Assembly (NCBI RefSeq): GCF_036826855.1
Contig: NZ_CP104578.1
Location: 3,596,001-3,660,000, forward strand
Source of the DNA: Streptomyces sp. SJL17-4
GTDB taxonomy: Bacteria; Actinomycetota; Actinomycetes; Streptomycetales; Streptomycetaceae
Length of the DNA stretch: 64,000 bases
Reading direction: 5' to 3'
The notes under the pieces were generated by a model. That model saw nothing but the letters and a program-made list of their open reading frames with translations, was not told the origin of the DNA and made no database searches. Below are positions 22,576 through 29,170 of this stretch, one piece after another (the first letter of the stretch is position 1; the number at the start of each line of letters is the position of its first letter). Made by a program: the position numbers and the translations under genes.

Positions 22576-22625
22576 TACTTCTCCGGTTTCTGTGTGCCGT
22601 CGGTGAAACTAACCTGGAACATTCG

Positions 22626-22650
22626 CCGACCCACGCGGTCGGGTGTGTCG
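22626..22650 (-). promoter_or_regulatory. Shared r-protein leader element, copy 2 (rpsL)
   Basis: The same 25-base hairpin element as at 13969-13993, with one substitution. It lies 51 bases upstream of the rpsL GTG, inside the leader RNA of the str operon. A second small TCCGCC/GGCGGA hairpin (22666-22678) precedes it in the transcript. Confidence 0.7.
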
Positions 22651-22768
22651 AATCTCGCGGACCTCTCCGCCAGGCGGAAAAGGCGCGGATCACGGTGGCC
22701 GATATATGACTCGCCTTGCGGTTGAGGACACGCACGCGAGCCCAGGCACACCCCAGGCACAAGGCTTG

Positions 22769-22797
22769 AGCGTACCTATCGCATGGACTCCGGTCAA
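22769..22797 (-). promoter_or_regulatory. str operon promoter
   Basis: Minus strand: TTGACC (22792-22797) and TACGCT (22769-22774) separated by 17 bases, a good match to the housekeeping (HrdB-type) consensus. It lies about 190 bases upstream of rpsL, downstream of the hairpin that ends the XRE gene. Confidence 0.75.
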
Positions 22798-22818
22798 AAC
22801 AAATGCCCGCGCGCACGT

Positions 22819-22844
22819 GGTCCCGGCCGGGGAAGGCCGGGACC
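22819..22844 (-). terminator. Hairpin after the XRE regulator gene
   Basis: A perfect 10-bp stem (GGTCCCGGCC with GGCCGGGACC) and six-base loop, 45 bases past the XRE stop. It has no T-run but is well placed to isolate the regulator transcript from the str promoter just downstream. Confidence 0.6.
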
Positions 22845-22889
22845 AGGCAAGATCGCATCGGCCCGGGGCCGGCCCCGGGCCGTTCCGGG

Positions 22890-23342
22890 TCAGTCCCGGG
22901 CCGTGCGGCGGGGTTCGGGGGCCTCTGCGGACCCCACCGCCTCCGTATCGTCGGGCTCCAGGAACTGGTTCACGACCTTGACGAAGACGCCCATGCGCTC
23001 GTCGGGGACCCCCAGCCAGCGCGCGAAGTCCTCCATGGACGGCTGCCAGTCGCTCGGCGGCAGCAGATCCGCCGCCATCGGGAGCTCCTCCGGGCTCACC
23101 CGGCCGGACCGGATCAGCATGTCGCGGACCGAGACCCCAAGGAGCGGGGCGATCCTGCGCATGGTCTCCAGGTCGGGCATGCTCTGCCGCTGCAGCAGGC
23201 GCGTCACGGCGGCCCGGTGCACCCCGGCCTCGTCCGCGATCCGGGACTTGCCGCCGCCGCGCGGGCTGTCGATGTCGTAGCCGCGCTGTCGCATCAGGCC
23301 TTCGACCCAGCCTGCGAACTCGTCCAGCCCACGAGTGGTCAT
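22890..23342 (-). CDS. XRE/HTH-type transcriptional regulator of the tail cluster
   Basis: A 150-residue protein with a single N-terminal helix-turn-helix (IADEAGVHRAAVTRLLQRQ, residues about 35-55) followed by LETMRRIAPLLGVSVRDML, the typical layout of phage-type repressors. The C-terminal half is acidic and lacks a LexA/CI-type self-cleavage Ser/Lys pair that I can recognise. It is divergent from the WhiB-like gene and sits at the edge of the phage-tail cluster, so it is the obvious candidate repressor or activator of that cluster. The target is inferred, not shown. MTTRGLDEF is taken as the start. Confidence 0.85.
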   Translation of the reverse strand: MTTRGLDEFAGWVEGLMRQRGYDIDSPRGGGKSRIADEAGVHRAAVTRLLQRQSMPDLETMRRIAPLLGVSVRDMLIRSGRVSPEELPMAADLLPPSDWQPSMEDFARWLGVPDERMGVFVKVVNQFLEPDDTEAVGSAEAPEPRRTARD

Positions 23343-23468
23343 GTACAGCTCCTCACTCCACTCCTCCAGGCGCCCAACTCTAGCGTGCTTGCGCGCACAG
23401 AATTACTTGGTTTCGGGTACGCAACGTGTCGAAACGATGAAGGCCACTCCAGGAGCGCCCAACAAAGT

Positions 23469-23490
23469 TGTTGCGCGCCCGCACGCAACA
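23469..23490. promoter_or_regulatory. Candidate operator ahead of the WhiB-like gene
   Basis: An inverted repeat TGTTGCG-N8-CGCAACA spans 23469-23490 in the XRE/WhiB divergent region. Fifteen of the 17 bases starting at GTTGCG match a site at 25856-25872 ahead of the tail operon (GTTGCGYGCSCGCACGC). A further half-site CGCAACGTG lies near 23417. A TTGTTG hexamer overlapping the left arm could be a -35 for the WhiB gene. Confidence 0.5.
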
Positions 23491-23552
23491 TGTAAGTCTG
23501 GCTCGCCGCCGCACTCGTCGGCCCCCCGAGCCCCAACGGCCCCATCGGTCCC

Positions 23553-23876
23553 ATGGAGTTCGGGGAGCCCCGGACCGTGGAGAACCTCTTGCTCCAGCCC
23601 GACCCCACCCCTTGGCAGGCCGCCGCCGCGTGCGCCGACCTCTCCCCGTCCGTCGTCTTCGCCCGCCGCGCCAAGGAGGCGGCCCCGGCGCTGCGCGCCT
23701 GCGCCGGCTGCGCCGTCCGCCGCGAGTGCGAGACGGCGGTGGCCCCTGCCGAGAGCTACTTCGACGGCGTCTGCGCGGGCCGCCTCTGGCGCAACGGCCG
23801 CCCGGCGGACGCGGCCCGCGTGGCGAAGGCGGTCGCCCTCACCCCGACGCTCACGCGGGGCGGACGCCGTGGCTGA
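23553..23876 (+). CDS. WhiB-like (Wbl) iron-sulfur transcriptional regulator, divergent
   Basis: A 107-residue protein with the four-cysteine pattern of Wbl proteins: C27, C50, C53 and C59 (C-x22-C-x2-C-x5-C), expected to bind a 4Fe-4S cluster. The usual G-[IV]-W-G-G turn is replaced by DGVCAGRLW (residues 71-79). A basic, Arg-rich C-terminus follows (LWRNGRP...GGRRG). Wbl proteins also occur on actinophages, where they help repress host functions. Its location next to the XRE gene suggests a role in controlling the tail genes. It overlaps the next gene by eight bases. Confidence 0.85.
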   Translation: MEFGEPRTVENLLLQPDPTPWQAAAACADLSPSVVFARRAKEAAPALRACAGCAVRRECETAVAPAESYFDGVCAGRLWRNGRPADAARVAKAVALTPTLTRGGRRG

Positions 23877-24612
23877 CCGCACGTCCCCCGCCGCCTCCGT
23901 CGAGCTCGTGCTGCGCGACATCGCGCTCTGGACCGCTTCCCTCGTACGCCAGTTCCCCGAGCTCGCCGAAGAGCTCGCGCCCGGCCGCCGCGGCCCCGCC
24001 GGGACCGCCCCCGCCCCCTCGCCCGCGGGCCGTGACGAGCAGATCCGCGAGGAGCGCCGCGAGGCGTTGCTCCTCCAGCAGCGGCACGGTCTCTCCGTCC
24101 CCGGCCACGGCGCCGCCCCGATCCGGCTGCACGTCTCCGACGCGATCCGCGACATCACCGACGGGGTGGTGGAGCTGGAGGAGGCCGTGTGCGCCCGGCT
24201 CGCGCTGCCCCGGCCGCCCCGCGCCGGGGTGATCGACCGGCTCCGCCGGATCGTGGGGCTGCTCGACACGATCGCCGCCGACCCCGACCTCGCCCGGCAC
24301 GTACGGGACGAGATCCGCCGGATGGCCCGGCGCTGCGCCCGGACGCTCGGCGACTCGGAGACGGTCGTACGGGTATCGGGCCGCTGTCCCTGGTGCGACT
24401 CGGTGTCGTTGCGGGCCTTCCCCGACCGGCGCGCGGTGCTCTGCGTGAACCCCGCCTGTGTGTGCGTGGACGAGGCGTGCGGCTGTCAGGACGACCCCGC
24501 CTACCGGCACGTGTGGCCGGAGCGGGAGTGGGCGGACCTCGCGGCCGCCTCCGGTTCCCGCACCGAGGAGATCGAGGCGGCGATGGACGACCCGAAGGAG
24601 ACCTCATGCTGA
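23869..24612 (+). CDS. Cys-rich protein of unknown function in the regulatory cassette
   Basis: A 247-residue protein not recognised as a named family. The first 170 residues are mostly helical (VELVLRDIALWTASLVRQF; AIRDITDGVVELEEAV; LDTIAADPDLARHVRDEIRR). A Cys-rich segment follows, with CPWC, then CVNPACVCVDEACGC, which looks like one or two zinc knuckles. The start is a GTG at 23869 overlapping the WhiB-like stop, and its stop overlaps the next gene's ATG. The order WhiB / Cys-rich / MerR suggests one regulatory transcript. Similar Cys-rich proteins occur in actinobacteriophage-derived regions, but this is only a resemblance. Confidence 0.65.
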   Translation: MADRTSPAASVELVLRDIALWTASLVRQFPELAEELAPGRRGPAGTAPAPSPAGRDEQIREERREALLLQQRHGLSVPGHGAAPIRLHVSDAIRDITDGVVELEEAVCARLALPRPPRAGVIDRLRRIVGLLDTIAADPDLARHVRDEIRRMARRCARTLGDSETVVRVSGRCPWCDSVSLRAFPDRRAVLCVNPACVCVDEACGCQDDPAYRHVWPEREWADLAAASGSRTEEIEAAMDDPKETSC

Positions 24613-24809
24613 GCTCGCCCGTGCTGCCGGCCCTGATCCCCGGACCGCTCGCCGCCGAGGAGGCCGGCGTCGCCCCCGCGACCATCCGCAAGTGGGTCCA
24701 GCTCGGCCATCTGCGGGCCGCGGGGAAGGCGGGCCGGGCGCAGCTCTTCCGCCTGGAGGACGTGTTCGCCGCCGAGCGCGTGGCCCGCCGCCGTCCCCGT
24801 ACCGCCTGA
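24606..24809 (+). CDS. Small MerR/excisionase-like helix-turn-helix protein
   Basis: A 67-residue DNA-binding protein. AAEEAGVAPATIRKWVQLGH forms a winged-helix HTH start and GRAQLFRLEDVFAAERVARR its wing and helix, as in MerR-like and excisionase-type proteins. It lacks an effector or dimerisation domain. The ATG at 24606 overlaps the preceding gene by seven bases. No integrase accompanies it, so a role as a transcription factor is more likely than as an excisionase. Confidence 0.75.
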   Translation: MLSSPVLPALIPGPLAAEEAGVAPATIRKWVQLGHLRAAGKAGRAQLFRLEDVFAAERVARRRPRTA

Positions 24810-24812
24810 CCG

Positions 24813-24839
24813 CCCCTCGTACCCCTCGTACCCCTCGTA
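24813..24839. repeat. Tandem 9-bp repeat
   Basis: Three perfect copies of CCCCTCGTA lie just after the MerR-like stop, followed by a TCTCGTACGAGA palindrome (24852-24863). Probably non-coding spacer. Confidence 0.8.
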
Positions 24840-24880
24840 CCCCCGCGCACCTCTCGTACGAGAAGCGCCCCCGTGCGAGA

Positions 24881-24913
24881 AGCACCCCCCGTCCGTGCAG
24901 GACGGGGGGCGCT
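24881..24913. terminator. Bidirectional terminator
   Basis: A 14-bp stem with one mismatch (24881-24894 with 24900-24913), followed by TTTCT on the plus strand. It sits between the convergent MerR-like and ATP-grasp genes and ends both transcripts. Confidence 0.8.
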
Positions 24914-24916
24914 TTC

Positions 24917-25744
24917 TCATGCCCTCAGGAAGCGGTCGAGCGAGGCGGTGAGGGCGGCGACGAAGCGGTCGCGGGTCTCCTCGGGGACACGGTCGAGGGA
25001 GAGATAGGGGTTGAGGTCCTCCAGCTCGACGAGGAGCAGCTCGCCGCCCGGGGCGCGGCAGGCGTCCACGCGCTGGATGCCGTGGTCGAGGGTGTTCCAG
25101 TCGACGAAGCGGCGGGCGAACGCGAGGTCGTCCTCGGTGGGCTCGTACGGCTCCAGGACCCAGCGGCGCCCGGGGTCGGGGGCGTGGAGGGCGTACTGGA
25201 AGAGGTCGTCGACGAAGTAGAAGGAGACCTCGTACCGGAAGTCGACGCGCGGCTGGACGAGGAGGTCGTCGTACGCGAGGCCGGCGAGCTCCTCGTACGC
25301 CAGGAAGCGCAGGCCTATCGAGTCGGCCCCGGCCTTGGGCTTGACCGCGTACTCGGCGGCTTCGGGGAGCCGGTGGAGGTCCTCGGGCCGGTCGACGGTG
25401 GGGATGACCGGGTACCCGGCGGCGGTCAGGTCGAGCAGGTACTGCTTGCCGGCCATGTCGCCGCGGCCGTGGAGCGGGTTGTAGACGCGGGTGCCCTCGG
25501 CCAGGGCGCGCTCGCGGAAGGCGTCGTACTCCTTCTGGTAGCCGATGACCGGGCCGCTGTTGCGTACGACGACGGCGTCGAAGCCGTTCATGAGGGCGGC
25601 GGCGTCGAGCGGGTGACAGAGCGCCAGGTCGAAGGAGGCGCGGAGCCGGGCGGTGAGGTGGATGTCCTCGTCGCAGTAGCGCCGTCCGCGGGCCGGGTAG
25701 GCGAGGTCGGTGACGTACAGCAGGCGGGGGCGGGCGGCGGGCAC
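24917..25744 (-). CDS. ATP-grasp domain protein
   Basis: A 275-residue protein with an ATP-grasp layout. An N-terminal alpha/beta part (FDAVVVRNSGPVIGY) is followed by the ATP-binding lysine region EYAVKPKAGADSIGL. The C-terminal metal-binding stretch is LLLVELEDLNPYLSLD, with the Glu-x-Asn arrangement. ATP-grasp enzymes ligate a carboxylate to an amine or thiol; the substrate here cannot be predicted. It is on the opposite strand to the tail genes, between the regulatory cassette and the tail operon, and may be a passenger or a host gene flanking the insertion. The start is a GTG at 25742-25744 with GAGGAG upstream. Confidence 0.7.
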   Translation of the reverse strand: MPAARPRLLYVTDLAYPARGRRYCDEDIHLTARLRASFDLALCHPLDAAALMNGFDAVVVRNSGPVIGYQKEYDAFRERALAEGTRVYNPLHGRGDMAGKQYLLDLTAAGYPVIPTVDRPEDLHRLPEAAEYAVKPKAGADSIGLRFLAYEELAGLAYDDLLVQPRVDFRYEVSFYFVDDLFQYALHAPDPGRRWVLEPYEPTEDDLAFARRFVDWNTLDHGIQRVDACRAPGGELLLVELEDLNPYLSLDRVPEETRDRFVAALTASLDRFLRA

Positions 25745-25855
25745 GGGGCGGCTCCTCGGTCGGTGGCCGCCAACCTATCGGCCGTCCGCGCGGGCCCGTA
25801 CGGAAGGACGTACGGAGGGGTGCGCGCACGCCGGGCCGTCGACCGCACCGAACTA

Positions 25856-25885
25856 GTTGCGTGCGCGCACGCTCTCTGTCACAGT
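25856..25885 (+). promoter_or_regulatory. Candidate tail-operon promoter with operator-like site
   Basis: TTGCGT (25857-25862) and CACAGT (25880-25885) are 17 bases apart. The -35 is embedded in GTTGCGTGCGCGCACGC (25856-25872), which matches the site near the WhiB-like gene at 15 of 17 bases. A second GTGCGCGCAC palindrome lies at 25820-25829. The remaining gap (25745-26027) shows no gene. The expected leader to the first tail gene is about 135 bases. Confidence 0.45.
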
Positions 25886-26027
25886 TGGTGCAGCGGCGGA
25901 GCTGCGCCCGAACAACGGGCGGCGGCTTCGCCGTTGGCCGTCCGGGCGCGCTGCCGCGCCCCGCCCCCTCCCGCCGGAGCGTCCCGGGCGGCCCCGTCCC
26001 GCACCCCTCACCCGAGGAGAAACCGTC

Positions 26028-26438
26028 ATGACCACTCCCCCGAGTGCGTTCCCGGACGTCGAGAAGCTGGTCGTCGACGTCCTCAAGGCCGATCCGGCGC
26101 TGGCCGGCGCGACCATCGCGGTCCACGCGCCGGCCGGCTTCGACGGCACCCAGCTCGCCGTCCTGGTGAACCGCCGCGGCGGTGCCTGGATCGGCGACCT
26201 GCACGTCGACATGCCGCTGATCGAGTTCGAGGTGTACGGGCCGACCAAGAACGCCGCCCACGTCCTCGCCAACGGCGCCCGCCGGGCCCTGCTCGCCACC
26301 ATCGGCAAGCAGATCGGCGCCGACAACGTCGTCCACGACGTCGAGGAGCAGGACGGGCCGCGCTGGCTGCCCGACTACCTCTACCGGGGCGCCAACCGCT
26401 ACCTGTGCGTCATCCGCCTCTCCCTGAGCGTCTTCTAG
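26028..26438 (+). CDS. Phage tail terminator/completion-like protein
   Basis: A 136-residue protein with the position and length of siphophage tail terminator proteins, immediately before the tail tube gene. It starts MTTPPSAFPDVEKLVVDVLK. The middle has an alpha/beta pattern (LHVDMPLIEFEVYGPTKNAA) seen in this fold. It would cap the tail tube after assembly. In a phage this surface meets the head connector, and no connector genes precede it here. The RBS is GAGGAGAAA, with ATG at 26028. Assignment rests on context and length more than on a diagnostic motif. Confidence 0.65.
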   Translation: MTTPPSAFPDVEKLVVDVLKADPALAGATIAVHAPAGFDGTQLAVLVNRRGGAWIGDLHVDMPLIEFEVYGPTKNAAHVLANGARRALLATIGKQIGADNVVHDVEEQDGPRWLPDYLYRGANRYLCVIRLSLSVF

Positions 26439-26539
26439 ACCTGAGACACGGCCCAGCCGCTCGCCGAGCGTGTTCCAGCCGCTCGCCGTGCCTCCCGGGC
26501 CCGCACCGAGCGGCCCCCGGGCGCTCGCCCCACAGACCA

Positions 26540-26561
26540 GGCCTCGCCGTCCGGCGGGGCC
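26540..26561 (+). terminator. Weak hairpin before the tail tube gene
   Basis: GGCCTCGCCG pairs with CGGCGGGGCC (one G-U pair) and is followed by TTT. It may be an attenuator that changes the relative amounts of terminator and tube transcript, or the upstream end of a separate transcript. Confidence 0.5.
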
Positions 26562-26620
26562 TTTGCCGTACCCGGACCGACGTCCGGGGCGGCAGCCCTC
26601 TCACCAAGGAGAAACCCACC

Positions 26621-27226
26621 ATGGCAGGAAACAACTCGTCCGAGATCCGCGTCGCCGGTACCGGCAAGCTCTACGTGGCCGATGTCGGCACCAACGCCCC
26701 CGCCTTCGGCACCGGCGAGCCCTCCGCCGACTGGACGGGCTGGACGGACCTCGGCTTCACCACCGGCGACGGTGTCACCTTCTCCAAGAAGGACAAGCTG
26801 GAGCCCATCGACTCGTGGCAGTCGGTCTCCCCGATCCACTACATCTACTCGGCCCGTGACCTCTCGCTGAAGTTCTCCATGCTCCAGTTCAACGAGAACA
26901 CGCTGCCGTTCTTCATGGGCGGCGGGAAGGTCGAGGCCGACCCGGCCGCGTCGACGGAGACCTTCAAGTACGAGATCGCCGAGCGTCCGTACGCGGACGC
27001 CCGCGCCCTCGGCCTGGAGTTCACCGACGTCAAGGCCGGCACCACCAACGCGGTCACGTACCGCTTCATCATCCCGCGCGGCCAGGTCACCGCGTCCGAC
27101 GACATCAAGCTGGCCCGCAAGGCGGCGTCCACCCTGGGCATCACCTTCAGCGCCATGTCGAGCGCGGACGGCAAGCCGCTGGCGACCTTCCTCATGAAGG
27201 ACAGCCAGTACGGCGCGGCGGTCTGA
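26621..27226 (+). CDS. Major tail tube protein
   Basis: A 201-residue protein matching the siphophage tail tube family in length and pattern. It has an N-terminal strand-rich part (IRVAGTGKLYVADVG; WTDLGFTTGDGVTFSKK), a SPIHYIYSARDLSLKFSMLQ loop region, and a C-terminal strand pair after RFIIPRGQVTAS. Many copies would stack as hexameric rings to form the tail tube. It has a good AAGGAGA RBS. It is followed by the tape-measure chaperones in the canonical order, which strengthens the call. Confidence 0.85.
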   Translation: MAGNNSSEIRVAGTGKLYVADVGTNAPAFGTGEPSADWTGWTDLGFTTGDGVTFSKKDKLEPIDSWQSVSPIHYIYSARDLSLKFSMLQFNENTLPFFMGGGKVEADPAASTETFKYEIAERPYADARALGLEFTDVKAGTTNAVTYRFIIPRGQVTASDDIKLARKAASTLGITFSAMSSADGKPLATFLMKDSQYGAAV

Positions 27227-27323
27227 TCCAGCTCCACCCGGGGCGGGACGGCCCACCGCCGTCCCGCCCCGCTCCCTCTCCGATCTCCCCTTCTTTCACC
27301 CGAAACAAGGAGTACGCGTCACC

Positions 27324-27614
27324 ATGGCCCGTTTCGACGTCAACGCCGCCCGCGCCCAGCGACAGGAGGCCCACGGCCGCGCCTGGTCCTTCGAGCTGGA
27401 CGGCGAGAGCTACACCCTTCCGACCGAACTGAGCCGTGCGACGGCCAAGGCGCTGCGCAAGCTCGACGACAACGACGTGGACGGGCTGCTCGGACTCCTC
27501 ATGGGTGAGGAGCAGTTCGCCCGCTTCGAGCAGCACGACATCACCATGCAGGACATCGCCGCCGTCCTGGAGGCCTACGGCAAGGAGACCGGGCTCGGCC
27601 TGGGGGAAGACTGA
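27324..27614 (+). CDS. Tail assembly chaperone (G-like protein)
   Basis: A 96-residue protein between the tail tube and the tape-measure genes, the standard place of lambda gpG-type chaperones. It contains the FELDGESYTLPTELSRATAK and LLGLLMGEEQFARFEQ segments typical of actinophage versions. Translation normally stops at the TGA at 27612-27614, but a slippery G-run just before allows a -1 shift into the downstream frame (see 27602-27648). It binds the tape measure protein during assembly. AAGGAG precedes the ATG. Confidence 0.85.
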   Translation: MARFDVNAARAQRQEAHGRAWSFELDGESYTLPTELSRATAKALRKLDDNDVDGLLGLLMGEEQFARFEQHDITMQDIAAVLEAYGKETGLGLGED

Positions 27615-27648
27615 GCCTCGTCGAGTTCGTCGACGAACACGCCGAGGC
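27602..27648 (+). promoter_or_regulatory. Programmed -1 frameshift site with downstream stem-loop
   Basis: A GGGGGAA run (27602-27608) immediately precedes the G-chaperone stop. Slipping back one base at the GGG codon enters the frame that continues to 28078. Six bases downstream a hairpin forms: GCCTCG (27615-27620) pairs with CGAGGC (27643-27648), enclosing the 14-bp palindrome GTTCGTCGACGAAC. That is the usual spacing of a stimulatory structure. Confidence 0.75.
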
Positions 27649-28078
27649 CCTTGAGGCGGACTTCCTCCGCTACTACTCCACCGATCTCCTCGACTGGCAC
27701 CGCGGCACGCTCTCCAGCCGCCGGGTCCTGGCGCTGATCAAGCATCTGCCGCGGGACAGCGCCGTCCAGCGGGAGATCCACGGCGAGTCCGCCGAGTGGT
27801 CGGTCAGCGATCATCTGCTGGCGGCCACGGTGGACCATCTGGCCGTCGCCAACTGGATGTTCATGTGCGTCAACAGCGGCGAGGACGGCGACCAGCCCGA
27901 TCCGCCGGCGCCCGTTCCCCGGCCGGCCGTCCCGGACCGGGACGCCGACGCCTCCGCCTCCGCCTTCGACAGGGTGGCCGGGGCAGGCGGCGCGGACACC
28001 GACGGACACGGGGGGAGCACGCCTGCCGAGGAGAGCGCGGCGGTGTCTCCCCACGCCCTCGCCCGTTTCTTCGGGTGA
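27605..28078 (+). CDS. T-extension of tail assembly chaperone GT (made by -1 frameshift)
   Basis: The frame from 27605 to 28078 has no ATG, GTG or TTG near its beginning but encodes a family-like segment (EALEADFLRYYSTDLLDWHRG; RRVLALIKHLPRDSAVQ). It resembles the second half of actinophage GT chaperones. Fused to 94 residues of the G protein it gives a GT protein of about 251 residues. A hydrophilic Pro/Asp/Ala-rich C-terminus follows. GT is made at a low ratio to G and recruits tube subunits to the tape measure. I place the slip at 27602-27605; the exact codon is inferred. Confidence 0.75.
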   Translation, partial: GRLSLVEFVDEHAEALEADFLRYYSTDLLDWHRGTLSSRRVLALIKHLPRDSAVQREIHGESAEWSVSDHLLAATVDHLAVANWMFMCVNSGEDGDQPDPPAPVPRPAVPDRDADASASAFDRVAGAGGADTDGHGGSTPAEESAAVSPHALARFFG

Positions 28079-28105
28079 CCCCGCGGCCCCCGGAGGCCGT
28101 TCCCG

Positions 28106-28870
28106 TCAGGGAGCGGATTCCGGGGGCGCTTCCCGTGCTCGCTCGGCGGAGAGCTCCTTCTCCAGGGCCTTGGCCCGCTCGGACAGGGAGCCCCGGCGCC
28201 CCTTCCCCGGACGCGTGTCGGCCTCGGTGGCCTCGTGCTCGCGCCGGTCGGCGTTCGGGCCGTTCTGTACGGGGACCCCGGCGAGCGGTGGCACGATCGG
28301 GCGTCCGCCCTTGCCGCGTACGACCTTACGCACCGGCTGGCCGCCTCTGCGGGTCCGGCGCTCCTGGGCGGTCGGCAGGACGTCGGGGTCCGCGCCCGGT
28401 TCGGGGCCCGAGGCGTGTTCGGGTTCCGGTTCGGGCCGCTGTTCGAACAGTTCGCGTTCCCTGCGGACGCGTTCCTCGGCCTCGACCACGACGGCGGGCG
28501 GTTCGAGGAGCCGGGCGAAGGGCAGTGCGATGACCCGGGCGCCGTCCTGTCCGCCGTCGATCCGCCGCTCGGGCCGGCGGATGCCCCGCGCGTCGCCCTG
28601 ACCCTGGGTGTAGGCGTCGGCGACGCGCTTCTCGTACTCCCGTCGTATGCGCGGGAGTTCGTCCGACACAGCCTCGGCCCAGCCCGCGGTGAACGCGGCC
28701 GTCTCCCGGCGGTCGACCTCGGCCCGGGGGATCACGACGAGGTCCTCGGTGGCGTATCCGTGGACCAGGACGAGCTCGGAGAGGCGTGCGAAGAGATGGG
28801 GCAGATCGGGGTGGGCCGCGAGCCAGTCGACGACTCGCTCCCGCCGGTTGGCACCCGGCTCCGTGTCCAT
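28106..28870 (-). CDS. Unknown protein with AGW motif, opposite strand
   Basis: A 254-residue hydrophilic protein not recognised. The first 110 residues look folded (VVDWLAAHPDLPHLFARLSE; YATEDLVVIPRAEVDRRE). They contain TAAFTAGWAEAVSDELPR, which resembles AYKAGWNDALVELRR in the small gene at 29171. The C-terminal half is low-complexity, with many Glu, Arg, Pro and Gly residues, and ends in a coiled-coil-like AKALEKELSAERA helix. It is the only minus-strand gene inside the tail module and is divergent from 29171, with an SOS box in the shared intergenic region. A regulatory or immunity role is possible but unproven. Confidence 0.6.
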   Translation of the reverse strand: MDTEPGANRRERVVDWLAAHPDLPHLFARLSELVLVHGYATEDLVVIPRAEVDRRETAAFTAGWAEAVSDELPRIRREYEKRVADAYTQGQGDARGIRRPERRIDGGQDGARVIALPFARLLEPPAVVVEAEERVRRERELFEQRPEPEPEHASGPEPGADPDVLPTAQERRTRRGGQPVRKVVRGKGGRPIVPPLAGVPVQNGPNADRREHEATEADTRPGKGRRGSLSERAKALEKELSAERAREAPPESAP

Positions 28871-29170
28871 GCGCAGTACTGCCTTCCAGCCCCCTGGGGT
28901 CCCCGCGCGCCCCTCGCGCCCCCGGCGCCCCGAGGTGGTCCGGTCCGGAGAGCGCCTTCCAGGTTACCCGGTCGAACGCAAGAGCCCTTCAGTCGCCAAC
29001 CCGTTCGGGAAACACGCAGGAAGACACGCCGTCAGATGTTTCCGGCTCGACAAACCTCGAACCCGTGTTCGACAATGCATCGCACACCAGTTCGATCCAG
29101 CCGGGGAGTCGACCACGGGCCCAGCCCATCACCGGCCCCACGACGGCAAGCAATCGGAAGGCAGGGCACC
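28871..29170. other. Divergent intergenic region containing an SOS box
   Basis: A 300-base gap between the minus-strand 28106 gene and the plus-strand 29171 gene. The main feature is a perfect LexA-type box at 29057-29072. TCGACA (29047-29052) and GACAAT (29071-29076) flank it as a possible plus-strand promoter with an 18-base spacer, which would give a leader of about 88 bases. No second gene is seen. Confidence 0.6.
29057..29072. promoter_or_regulatory. SOS (LexA) box
   Basis: TCGAACCCGTGTTCGA matches the TCGAAC-N4-GTTCGA LexA-binding consensus of mycobacteria, Bacillus and other Gram-positives at all 12 specified bases. It lies in the spacer of the candidate promoter for the 29171 gene, where bound LexA would block transcription. 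Confidence 0.8.

Noticed and set aside
22779..23280. Small plus-strand ORFs in the XRE gene region
   Set aside because: They are antisense frames of the XRE regulator and the str leader.
24813..24839. Possible CRISPR array
   Set aside because: The three copies of a 9-bp unit are directly adjacent without spacers, and no cas gene is nearby.
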